In this document: piece after piece, positions 1 through 7,048 of the stretch
Layout of the letters: every line of letters begins with the position of its first letter
How positions within the stretch are numbered: position 1 is the stretch's first letter
Assembly (NCBI GenBank): GCA_963702055.1
Contig: OY969702.1
Coordinates: forward strand, 1,240,001-1,304,000
Direction: 5' to 3'
Source of the DNA: CAWINX01 sp963702055
GTDB taxonomy: Bacteria > Actinomycetota > Thermoleophilia > Solirubrobacterales > 70-9
DNA: 64,000 bases
Position numbers and translations under genes: made by a program
The notes under the pieces: generated by a model
Told to the model about the DNA's origin: nothing
Database searches by the model: none
The model's input: only the letters and a program-made list of their open reading frames with translations

Positions 1-849
1 ACCTTCGGCGGCGGCTGGCTGTCGGCGAACGGCACCCTCGACTTCGCCGGCGGCGTCCCGGTCGAGATGGCCTCGGGATTCTCGGCGCTGGCCGCGGCGC
101 TGGTAGTCGGCGCGCGCAAGGACTACGGCCGCCAGGCTCTCCTCCCTCACAACGCGATGTATGTCCTGCTCGGCGCCGGCCTGCTCTGGTTCGGCTGGTT
201 CGGTTTCAACGGCGGCAGCGGCTTCTCGACCGGCAACCCCAGCGTGCTCGCCTTCACCAACACGCTGCTGACCCCGGCCTGCGCACTGGTCACCTGGTTC
301 GCGCTTGACCTGATCCGGGGGCGCAAGGCGACCGCGATCGGCGCTGCGACGGCGATCATCGTCGGTTGCGTGCTGATCACGCCGGCGGGCGGCTACATCA
401 GCCCGGGCTGGGCGATGGCGCTCGGCTTCCTCGGGGCGCTTCCCTGCTACGCGATGATCCTCTGGCGGCCGCGGACTCGGGTCGATGAGACGCTCGACGT
501 GCTCGCCGCCCACGGCGTCGCCGGCTTCACCGGCATCCTCTTCGTCGGCTTCGCCGCCCAGGTCGCCTGGAACGGCGTCTCCAACGGCCTCTTCTACGGC
601 AACGCCTCACAACTCGGCGACCAGGCGCTGGCGGCGGTCGTCGCCCCCGCCTACGCCTTTGGCGCGACCTTCCTGCTGCTGAAGCTGGTCGGCGCGGTCA
701 CCTCGCTGCGCTCGAGCGAGCACGAGGAGGCCGTCGGCATGGACGTCGTCCACCATGGCGAGGAGGCCTACCTCACGGGCGAGGGCGCGATCCTGATCGT
801 CTCCGACGGAGACGACGAGGCCGGGGCCTCGGTCGCGAACGCGGCGTAG
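1..849 (+). CDS. amt: Ammonium transporter Amt, C-terminal part (5' truncated by window edge)
   Basis: Inner-membrane ammonium channel of the Amt/MEP/Rh family, moving ammonium/ammonia into the cell for assimilation. The frame is open from base 1, so the start lies outside the window. The visible 282 residues hold the late transmembrane helices, with the family signature DFAGGVPVEMASGFSAL near the start (compare the DFAGG..V..N.G..AL motif), WFGWFGFNGGS, and the helix containing DVLAAHGVAGFTG with the conserved pore histidine. The C-terminal cytoplasmic tail is acidic and Ala-rich. The gene is convergent with the monooxygenase that ends at 856. No glnK gene is visible on this side. Confidence 0.93.
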   Translation, partial: TFGGGWLSANGTLDFAGGVPVEMASGFSALAAALVVGARKDYGRQALLPHNAMYVLLGAGLLWFGWFGFNGGSGFSTGNPSVLAFTNTLLTPACALVTWFALDLIRGRKATAIGAATAIIVGCVLITPAGGYISPGWAMALGFLGALPCYAMILWRPRTRVDETLDVLAAHGVAGFTGILFVGFAAQVAWNGVSNGLFYGNASQLGDQALAAVVAPAYAFGATFLLLKLVGAVTSLRSSEHEEAVGMDVVHHGEEAYLTGEGAILIVSDGDDEAGASVANAA

Positions 850-855
850 CGGCGC

Positions 856-2355
856 TCAGAGCCGGGATGCCACCGGCTCGCCGCGGGTCGCCGGGGCCGA
901 GAACCGCATCGTGCCGTCCTCGAGCGGGGCGCGGCGGATCGTGCGGATGTCGAGGGCGTAGTTCTGGCGCAGCTTCCACGGCTCCTTGGAGCCTTGTTTG
1001 GGCAGCTGGTCGAGGGAGCGGAGGATGTAGCCGGAGTTGAGGGCCATGATCTCCTCCTCCTCCACGCTGGGGTCGGTCAGCTCGGGCGCGCACTGGCTCT
1101 GGCCGTGGGCCTCCATGTGAGCGAGCAGGCGGCAGACGTACTCGGAGGTGAGGTCGGCCTTCAGCGTCCAGGAGGCGTTCGTGTAGCCGAGCGTGAAGGC
1201 GAGGTTGGGGATACCGCTGAGCATCATGCCCTTGTAGGTCATCCGTTTGGTCAGGTCGACGTCGGAGCCGTCGATCGCCACCCGCAGCCCGCCCAGGAAG
1301 AGCAGGTTGAGCCCGGTGGCGGTGACGATCAGGTCGGCCTCCAGCTCGGTGCCGGACTCGAGCTTGATCCCGCCCTCGGTGAAGGCCTCGATCTGGTCGG
1401 TGACGATCTCGGCGCGGCCTCCCCGGATCGCCTTGAACAGGTCGCCGTCGGGCACCAGGCAGAGGCGCTGGTCCCACGGGTCATAGCGGGGGCTGAAGTG
1501 CTTGTCGACGTCGTAGCCGGCCGGCAGCGCTCGCTCGACGGCTTTGCGGAGGAGCCCCTTCATCGCCTTCGGGCGACGGCGGCTGAGCTGGTAGCTGGCC
1601 ATCTGGAGGAGGACGTTCTTCCAGCGCACGATCGCGTAGGCGGCGCGGTCCGGCAGCACCGCGCGTAGGCGGTTGGCGATCCGGTCCTCGGCCGGCATCG
1701 AGACGATGTAGGTCGGCGAGCGCTGCAGCATGGTGACGTGGGCGGCGCGCTCGGCAAGGGTGGGCACCAGGGTGACGGCGGTGGCGCCGCTGCCGATCAC
1801 CACGACGCGCTTGCCCTCGTAATCGACGTCGTCGGTCCAGTGCTGGGGATGGACGATGGGCCCGGCGAAGCGCTCCCTGCCCTCGAAGTCGGGGACGTAG
1901 CCCTCGTCATAGCGGTAGTAGCCGGCGCACATCCAGAGGAAGCCGCAGGTCAGCGTCTCGGTTTCCCCCGTGTCGGCGCGCTCGACCTCGACCGTCCAGC
2001 GCGACTCCGGTGTCGACCAATCGGCCCGCACGACGCGGTGCTGGAAGCGGATCTTGGCGTCGATGCCGCCCTCGCGCGCCGTCTCGCGGACGTAGCGCAG
2101 GATCGAGGACCCGTCGGCGATCGACTTCGACTCCGTCCACGGCCGGAAGCGGTAGCCGAGCGTGTGCATGTCGGAGTCGGAGCGGATGCCGGGATAGCGG
2201 AAGAGGTCCCAGGTGCCGCCGAGGTCCTCCCGCGCCTCGAGGATCGCGTAGCTCGTGCCGGGCCGGCGCTCCTCCAGGTGGTAGGCGGCGCCGATGCCGG
2301 AGATCCCGGCGCCGACGATCAAGACGTCGAGGTGCTCCTGCGACATGGGCGGCAT
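856..2355 (-). CDS. ethA: EthA-like FAD-dependent (Baeyer-Villiger type) monooxygenase
   Basis: NADPH- and FAD-dependent class B flavoprotein monooxygenase, 499 aa, close in length and sequence to mycobacterial EthA (about 489 aa). Visible motifs are FAD GAGISG (about 15-20), GGTWDLFRYPGIRSDSDM, the Baeyer-Villiger fingerprint FAGPIVHPQHW (163-173) and the NADPH Rossmann motif GSGATA (188-193). The terminal PWKLRQNY region is also conserved. It would insert oxygen next to a ketone or oxidise sulfur; the natural substrate is unknown. An internal ATG nine bases in (MSQEHLDV) fits the family N-terminus better than the first ATG. It follows the SRPBCC gene by 19 nt on the same strand, so the two probably form an operon. 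Confidence 0.92.
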   Translation of the reverse strand: MPPMSQEHLDVLIVGAGISGIGAAYHLEERRPGTSYAILEAREDLGGTWDLFRYPGIRSDSDMHTLGYRFRPWTESKSIADGSSILRYVRETAREGGIDAKIRFQHRVVRADWSTPESRWTVEVERADTGETETLTCGFLWMCAGYYRYDEGYVPDFEGRERFAGPIVHPQHWTDDVDYEGKRVVVIGSGATAVTLVPTLAERAAHVTMLQRSPTYIVSMPAEDRIANRLRAVLPDRAAYAIVRWKNVLLQMASYQLSRRRPKAMKGLLRKAVERALPAGYDVDKHFSPRYDPWDQRLCLVPDGDLFKAIRGGRAEIVTDQIEAFTEGGIKLESGTELEADLIVTATGLNLLFLGGLRVAIDGSDVDLTKRMTYKGMMLSGIPNLAFTLGYTNASWTLKADLTSEYVCRLLAHMEAHGQSQCAPELTDPSVEEEEIMALNSGYILRSLDQLPKQGSKEPWKLRQNYALDIRTIRRAPLEDGTMRFSAPATRGEPVASRL

Positions 2356-2374
2356 TCTCGCAGGCGAGGCGGGT

Positions 2375-2818
2375 TCAGCGGTCGCGCAGTCCCTTGGCGA
2401 GGCGGCGCATCGCCTTGGCGTTGGTGCGGCGAGCGAAGGCGCGGGTCAGCGGCGTGACGAGGCGCTCGGCCCGGGGCGCCTCCTGCCACTCGAGCTCGAA
2501 GGTGACCTTGGTCCCGCCCTCGGCGGCGGGCTCGAAGCGGTAGGTGCCACGGGTCTGGCGCTTGCCTCCCGCCCCCACTCCCTGTTCGACGATCTTGCCC
2601 GGCGCGACCTCGACGATCTCGAACTCGGTCCAGTCCTGGGAGCCGGTGACGTGAGCTCGCGCCTCCGCCTTGGCGCCGAGCCCGCGCCGCGGCCCGGAGA
2701 AGGACCAGTCGGTGAAGAGGTGGTCGAGGAAGGGCTCGTGGTTGGCGAGCACCTCAAGGTGCTCCTGGACGGCCCCCGGGGAGCCCGGCACGACGGTGGA
2801 GACGGTGACCGGCTTCAC
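2375..2818 (-). CDS. SRPBCC (START/polyketide cyclase-like) protein
   Basis: A 147-aa single-domain protein of the SRPBCC lipid/ligand-binding superfamily. The pattern is typical: a first strand VTVSTVVPGSPGAVQEHLEV, then FLDHLF, then alternating beta-strands such as TRGTYRFEPAAEGGTKVTFELEW, and a long C-terminal helix ending in a basic patch. Such proteins bind hydrophobic ligands or act on aromatic substrates; no catalytic residues can be assigned. The start is GTG with no Shine-Dalgarno sequence, but a -10 box lies 6 nt upstream, so leaderless translation is likely. It is the first gene of a pair with the EthA-like monooxygenase and may supply or sequester its hydrophobic substrate. Confidence 0.85.
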   Translation of the reverse strand: MKPVTVSTVVPGSPGAVQEHLEVLANHEPFLDHLFTDWSFSGPRRGLGAKAEARAHVTGSQDWTEFEIVEVAPGKIVEQGVGAGGKRQTRGTYRFEPAAEGGTKVTFELEWQEAPRAERLVTPLTRAFARRTNAKAMRRLAKGLRDR

Positions 2819-2824
2819 CGCGCG

Positions 2825-2830
2825 ATTCTA
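2825..2830 (-). promoter_or_regulatory. -10 box for leaderless SRPBCC gene
   Basis: On the minus strand TAGAAT is followed by exactly 6 nt (CGCGCG) and the GTG start at 2818. This fits a transcript that begins at the start codon. Confidence 0.5.
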
Positions 2831-2864
2831 TGAAACGCTCTCCCGACACCGACGGGAGGCCGAC

Positions 2865-3884
2865 TTGGAGCAAACGGGAGCAGCGGAGAAGACGGTCCTG
2901 GTCACCGGCGGCACCGGGTTCCTCGGCGGCTGGTGCGTCATCGAGCTGCTGCGGCGCGGCTACCGGGTGCGGACCACTGTCCGGGACCTGGCACGCGAGC
3001 CCGAGCTGCGCGCGACGCTCGCCAAGGAGGTCGACCCGGGCGAGCGGCTGTCCGTGCTCGCCGCCGACCTGAACGACGACGCGGGCTGGGCGGAGGCCGT
3101 GGCCGGCTGCGACTACGTCCTGCACGTCGCCTCGCCCTTCCCGCCCCAGCAGCCCGAGGACCCCGACGAACTGATCGTCCCCGCCCGCGAGGGGACGCTG
3201 CGGGTGCTGGGGGCGGCGCTCGACGCCGGGGTCGGCCGCGTCGTCGTCACCTCCTCGATCGCCGCGGTGCGCGGCGGCGTGAGCAGCGCCGGGGCGCCGC
3301 TCACCGAGGAGGACTGGACGCCGGAGAGCCCGAAGCTGTCGCCCTACGTGCGCTCCAAGACGATCGCCGAGCGCGCCGCCTGGGAGCTGGCGCGCGAGCG
3401 CGGCGTGAGCGAGCGGCTGGCGGTCGTCAACCCCGGCGCGATCCTCGGCCCGGCGCTGAGCGCGGACACCTCCTACTCGCTGGAGGCGGTCGAGCGGCTG
3501 CTGAAGGGAATGCCCGGCACGCCGCGGATCGGCTTCAGCTTCGTCGACGTGCGCGACGTCGCCGACCTCCATATAAAGGCGATGCTGGCGCCCGAGGCGG
3601 GCGGCCAGCGCTTCATCGCGGTGGCGCAGTTCCTCTGGATGGCCGAGGTGGCGGCGGTGCTGCGCGAGAACCTCGGCGAGGCGGCGGCAAAGGTGCCAAG
3701 CCGCGGCGTCCCCAACCTGGTGGTGCGGGCGATGGGGGTCTTCGACCCGGGAATCCGCTCGATCGTCAACCAACTCGGCCGGCGAGTGGACGTGTCGAGC
3801 GAGAAGGCGCGGCAAGTGCTCGGCTGGTCCCCGCGCCCGGTCGAGGAGACGATCGTCGACACCGGGCGCAGCCTCGTCGACTAG
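2865..3884 (+). CDS. NAD(P)-dependent epimerase/reductase, dihydroflavonol-4-reductase-like extended SDR
   Basis: Extended short-chain dehydrogenase, 339 aa from the chosen start. Rossmann motif VTGGTGFLGGW lies near the N-terminus, with VVVTSSIAAVRG in the core. The catalytic YVRSK (YxxxK) and the following NPGAILGPAL motif are typical of DFR/cinnamoyl-CoA-reductase-like enzymes. It should reduce an aldehyde or ketone using NAD(P)H; the substrate is unknown. The start is taken as TTG 2865 because GGGAGG lies 5 nt upstream and the Rossmann fold begins about 10 residues later. A longer in-frame extension back to 2670 would overlap the divergent SRPBCC gene. The 3' end overlaps the next convergent gene by 4 nt. 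Confidence 0.88.
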   Translation: MEQTGAAEKTVLVTGGTGFLGGWCVIELLRRGYRVRTTVRDLAREPELRATLAKEVDPGERLSVLAADLNDDAGWAEAVAGCDYVLHVASPFPPQQPEDPDELIVPAREGTLRVLGAALDAGVGRVVVTSSIAAVRGGVSSAGAPLTEEDWTPESPKLSPYVRSKTIAERAAWELARERGVSERLAVVNPGAILGPALSADTSYSLEAVERLLKGMPGTPRIGFSFVDVRDVADLHIKAMLAPEAGGQRFIAVAQFLWMAEVAAVLRENLGEAAAKVPSRGVPNLVVRAMGVFDPGIRSIVNQLGRRVDVSSEKARQVLGWSPRPVEETIVDTGRSLVD

Positions 3885-4765
3885 CCCTTGGCGCGGCAAG
3901 TGCGGACCAGGGTGCTGTTCAGCTGCCTGCCGTCGCTGAAGCTGTAGTCGGCGCGGACGAAGGGGAAGGTGGCGCGTGGGAAGCCGGGCGGGGCGGGACA
4001 GCCGGCGCTGAGGTAGGCGCGGCGCTTCCCTCGGAACGCGTAGGTGCGATGCAGGGTGAGGTCGAAGCCGGTCACGTAGCCCCAGTCGGCGGCCACGTAG
4101 GGGAGCCTCGCCGTCAGCTCGATGCCGAACGTCCCCCTGGTCCTGCGCACCGAGATCGGCAGCAGGTAGGAGGTGGGGACGACCGCCGTGGTGGTGCCGC
4201 CGCCGGGGCTTGCCTGCTCGACCCGGGTCTCGCCGTAGATCTGGGCGAAGATGACGGGCCGTCCGCCGACCCGGCCGTTGAAGGCGAGGACGCGGCCCCG
4301 GGCGGGAAACGGCGCCTCGTCCGGCGAGAGGACCTGGGCGGTGAGCCGGCCGCCGCCGACCAGCGCCGAGCGGCAGCGGCGCAGCGCCTGAGCGGAGGTC
4401 GCGACCTCGATCCGCTCGGCGCGGCAGGTCGGCAGGCCGCGGGTCTCGAGTCTGCCGAAGCGGTTGATCGCCACGCTGACGCGGCGCAGGGCGGGCGGCG
4501 GGCTGCCGTCGAGAGTCGAGAGGCCGGCGCTCATCGTCACCGCGATCGGCGCGGCGCCGTCGCGCGGCAGCGCCCTCGGCGTCGCCTTCCCCTCCAGGGT
4601 GACGACCAGCGAGCCGTTCTCGAAGACCTCGGCGCCGGCGCTCGCCACGAGCGCGGTCACAGCGAGGGCCAGGACGAGCGCGAGCACCGACCCAACAACC
4701 CGCAGCGCCGTTCGGCGCTCTGTTAGCTTGGCTCGTGGGTTGGGGGAAGTGGGTGCGGGGTTCAT
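3881..4765 (-). CDS. Exported hypothetical protein, paralogue of the divergent neighbour
   Basis: A 294-aa protein with one hydrophobic N-terminal segment (VVGSVLALVLALAVTALVASA), read as a signal peptide or anchor. The mature part is beta-rich with several Cys residues. I know no named domain for it. It shares blocks with the divergent gene at 4792: SPPPALRRVSVAINR against SPPALAHLSVGLDR, ETRGLPTC against DTRGLPTC, and an AFNG motif. The two are therefore an inverted duplicate pair of secreted proteins. The start codon is only 26 nt from the start of the divergent gene, so promoters must overlap. Function unknown. Confidence 0.75.
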   Translation of the reverse strand: MNPAPTSPNPRAKLTERRTALRVVGSVLALVLALAVTALVASAGAEVFENGSLVVTLEGKATPRALPRDGAAPIAVTMSAGLSTLDGSPPPALRRVSVAINRFGRLETRGLPTCRAERIEVATSAQALRRCRSALVGGGRLTAQVLSPDEAPFPARGRVLAFNGRVGGRPVIFAQIYGETRVEQASPGGGTTTAVVPTSYLLPISVRRTRGTFGIELTARLPYVAADWGYVTGFDLTLHRTYAFRGKRRAYLSAGCPAPPGFPRATFPFVRADYSFSDGRQLNSTLVRTCRAKG

Positions 4766-4791
4766 CGCTGCGCGCCGCCTGGAGGAGATCG

Positions 4792-5562
4792 ATGCGTAAG
4801 ACCTACATTCTGATCGTTGCCGTCGCGCTGGCCGCCGGGGCTCTCGCCGTCGGCGCCGACGCGGCCCTGCTCAAGGTCGGCAAGCTCGTCGTCACCACCA
4901 ACAGCACCTTCACCCCCAACACGCTGCCCAAGCGCGCCTTCGCCCCCGTCTTTGTGCACGACACGGCGAGCATCCGCTCGACCGACGGCGGCTCACCCCC
5001 GGCCCTTGCCCACCTCTCCGTCGGCCTCGACCGCAACAACAAGCTGGACACCCGCGGCCTGCCCACCTGCGACCCGGCGAGCCTCGCCAACACCACCCCG
5101 CTCCAGGCCCGCAACCTCTGCGGGCGGGCGATCGTCGCCACCGGCCACGTCTCCTCCCGGATCAGCCGCCCGGGCGAGCGCCCCTTCGTCTCGACCTCGC
5201 CGCTCACCGCCTTCAACGGGCCGAAGGTCGGCGGCGACGCCACGGTCGTCCTCCACAGCTACATGCAGTTCCCCCAGGCCGAGACCTACATAGTCACCGC
5301 CCGCCTGGTCGGCAGTGGCCGCAAGGGCAACCACGGCTATCACCTGGTCGCCGACCTCCCGCCGATCGACGGCGGCTACGGCGTGCTCACCCACATCGAC
5401 GTCAAGATCGGCCACCGCTACAAGCACAACGGCCACAGGCTCAGCTACACCTCGGCCCGCTGTCTCAGCGGCATCCTCTTCACCCACGGCCGCTTCGTCT
5501 TCGCCGACGGCACCGTGCTCGACGGCAGCATCTACCGCCCCTGCGCCGCCGCCGGGCCCTAA
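4792..5562 (+). CDS. Exported hypothetical protein, paralogue of 3881..4765
   Basis: A 256-aa secreted protein. It begins with a clear signal peptide (MRKTYILIVAVALAAGALAV). The ATG at 4792 is chosen because a GGAGGAG ribosome site sits just upstream; the in-frame extension to 4735 would overlap the divergent gene. The mature part has the shared blocks DGGSPPALAHLSVGL, KLDTRGLPTC and LTAFNG. Conserved paired Cys residues (LPTC, ARNLCGRA, SARCLSG, YRPCA) suggest disulfides. Function unknown. A perfect palindromic repeat follows the stop codon by 8 nt and may serve as its terminator. Confidence 0.78.
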   Translation: MRKTYILIVAVALAAGALAVGADAALLKVGKLVVTTNSTFTPNTLPKRAFAPVFVHDTASIRSTDGGSPPALAHLSVGLDRNNKLDTRGLPTCDPASLANTTPLQARNLCGRAIVATGHVSSRISRPGERPFVSTSPLTAFNGPKVGGDATVVLHSYMQFPQAETYIVTARLVGSGRKGNHGYHLVADLPPIDGGYGVLTHIDVKIGHRYKHNGHRLSYTSARCLSGILFTHGRFVFADGTVLDGSIYRPCAAAGP

Positions 5563-5570
5563 AAACCAGG

Positions 5571-5617
5571 TTCCGCTGTTCCTTTGCCGGGTATAGAGGG
5601 GCAAAGGAACAGCGGAA
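5571..5617. repeat. Dispersed palindromic repeat, copy A
   Basis: Perfect 18-bp arms TTCCGCTGTTCCTTTGCC (5571-5588) and its reverse complement (5600-5617) enclose an 11-nt loop GGGTATAGAGG. Near-identical arms and loop recur at 58408 and 61317. There is no T-run after the stem, so it need not be an intrinsic terminator, although its place 8 nt after a stop codon suits one. Confidence 0.85.
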
Positions 5618-5655
5618 GGGTTTGGGCGCGCGCCCCGCGGGCGCCGACTCCCCCA

Positions 5656-5661
5656 TAGAGT
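5656..5661 (+). promoter_or_regulatory. -10 box for leaderless degV
   Basis: TAGAGT, then 6 nt, then ATG 5668; no Shine-Dalgarno sequence is visible. Confidence 0.5.
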
Positions 5662-5667
5662 GCTGGG

Positions 5668-6555
5668 ATGCACGCGCCGCAAAGCGTCGAGGGATCGGGC
5701 TCCGTGAGCGTCGCCGTCGTCACCGACAGCACCACCTACCTGCCCGCCGAGCTGATCGAGCGCTGGGGCATCCGCGAGGTCAGCCTCTACGTCGGCTGGG
5801 GCGACGAGCGCCTCCGCGAGGACAGCTACGACCTCGAGGACTTCTACGCGCGGCTGCGCTCCTCCGACGACCTGCCTTCGACCTCCCAGCCCTCGGTCGG
5901 CGACTTCCTCGAGCAATTCGAGCCGCTGGCCGCGGCCGGCCGCGACGTCGTCTCCATCCACATCGCCTCCGGCCTCTCCGGCACCTGCGAGAGCGCCCGC
6001 GAGGCGGCGCGGACACTTGCCGAGAAGGGACTGCCCGGGCGGATCGAGGTGGTCGACGCCCAGACCGGCGCCGGGGGGCTCGGCTGCATGGTTCTCGCCG
6101 CCGCCCGCGCCGCCGACCAGGGAGCGGCGCTGGACGCGGTGGTCGATGCCGCCCGCCAGACCCGCGAGAGCCTGCAGATGTGGTTCTGCCTCGACACCCT
6201 CGAGTACCTGCGCCGCGGCGGCCGCATCGGCGCCGCCCAGGCCCTGGTCGGCTCGGCCCTGAAGATCAAACCGATCCTCACCTTCGGCACCGAGATCTCC
6301 CCGGTCGGCCGCGTCCGCACCCGCCGCCGCGCGATCGAGCGGATGATCGCCTACCTGCACGAGCTGAAGGAGGGCGGCGCCGACGAGTGGATCGTCCAGC
6401 ACGCCCAGTCCCCCGAGGACGCCGGCCTCCTGGTCGAGGAGGGCACCGAGATCTTCTCCTCCCCCCCGCTCTTCTGCACCCAAGTAGGCCCGGTCCTCGG
6501 CGCCCACCTCGGCTCGGGGCTGCTGGTCGGCGGGGTCAGCCGGCCTGTGCCCTGA
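5668..6555 (+). CDS. DegV family (fatty-acid binding) protein
   Basis: A 295-aa DegV/FakB-type protein that binds a fatty acid between two domains, in some bacteria as partner of a fatty-acid kinase. Diagnostic stretches are VVTDSTTYLP, SQPSVGDFL, HIASGLSGTCESAREAA, VVDAQTGAGGLGCMVLAAA and LDTLEYLRRGGRIGAAQAL, in the usual order and spacing over the usual length of about 280 aa. The start at 5668 is supported by a -10 box 6 nt upstream. A GTG at 5704 directly before the core (VSVAVVTDS) is the alternative. No FakA-type kinase is nearby. Confidence 0.93.
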   Translation: MHAPQSVEGSGSVSVAVVTDSTTYLPAELIERWGIREVSLYVGWGDERLREDSYDLEDFYARLRSSDDLPSTSQPSVGDFLEQFEPLAAAGRDVVSIHIASGLSGTCESAREAARTLAEKGLPGRIEVVDAQTGAGGLGCMVLAAARAADQGAALDAVVDAARQTRESLQMWFCLDTLEYLRRGGRIGAAQALVGSALKIKPILTFGTEISPVGRVRTRRRAIERMIAYLHELKEGGADEWIVQHAQSPEDAGLLVEEGTEIFSSPPLFCTQVGPVLGAHLGSGLLVGGVSRPVP

Positions 6556-6577
6556 GCGCCAACGCCGTGCATTGACC

Positions 6578-6583
6578 TAAAAT
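6578..6583 (+). promoter_or_regulatory. -10 box for leaderless small ORF
   Basis: TAAAAT followed by 7 nt and GTG 6591. Confidence 0.45.
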
Positions 6584-6590
6584 CGGCGGC

Positions 6591-6749
6591 GTGCAGGAGT
6601 CACCGCGCCCCAACGTCAGCGCCGAAGAGCTGCGCCGCGACTTTCAGGCAAGCGACCCGGCCGGCCGCATCCGCCAGGGCCTCAGGCTCAGCAAGTTCGG
6701 GGGACGCCTCCGCCAGGCCACAAAGCGCGCGCAGTCTTCGCGCTCGTGA
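6591..6749 (+). CDS. Small ORF, possible antitoxin-like partner of a decayed nucleotidyltransferase
   Basis: A GTG-initiated frame of 52 codons that encodes a short, basic, probably helical protein (FQASDPAGRIRQGLRLSKF in the centre). A -10 box TAAAAT precedes it by 7 nt. I do not recognise it with certainty. Its position directly ahead of a nucleotidyltransferase C-terminus suggests the first gene of a two-gene nucleotidyltransferase-type module. It may no longer be functional. Confidence 0.4.
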   Translation: MQESPRPNVSAEELRRDFQASDPAGRIRQGLRLSKFGGRLRQATKRAQSSRS

Positions 6750-6759
6750 GCGAGCGGGC

Positions 6760-6984
6760 GCTGGAACCAGACCACGACTCGGGAGATTGCACGTTGTACA
6801 GAGTCCCGCCGGCCCCCCCAGCTATGACGACCTGGCGGCTCGTGCCGTCACCGTGGAGCTGGACGATCTGGAGCTCCACATCTGCGCCTATGACGATCTG
6901 ATCGCCATGAAGGAAGCCACCGCACGCGATCAGGACCGTCTCGACCTGACCGCGTTGCGCGAGGCGCGCCACGATGACCCCTAA
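6760..6984 (+). pseudogene. C-terminal fragment of a nucleotidyltransferase-fold protein
   Basis: The open frame from 6787 gives about 65 residues ending in VTVELDDLELHICAYDDLIAMKEA and RLDLTALREA. This block resembles the C-terminus of AbiEii/MenT-like or DUF6036-like nucleotidyltransferases (VEVELDG..V.VAS.DDLI.MK.A..R..DL.D...L). The catalytic GSxxxxxDxD half is missing, and the frame starts at a poor TTG. I read this as a truncated remnant. It ends 64 nt before the end of the giant DUF11-like gene. Confidence 0.5.
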
Positions 6985-7048
6985 AAGGCGACAAGGCGAA
7001 AAAACCCGCCACTAACTTTCCTGACCCATGCGCCGCAAGGGCGAAATC

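Noticed and set aside
4993..6507. Minus-strand frame of 504 codons across two plus-strand genes
   Set aside because: Antisense shadow of the exported protein and DegV genes. It runs through the palindromic repeat by chance.
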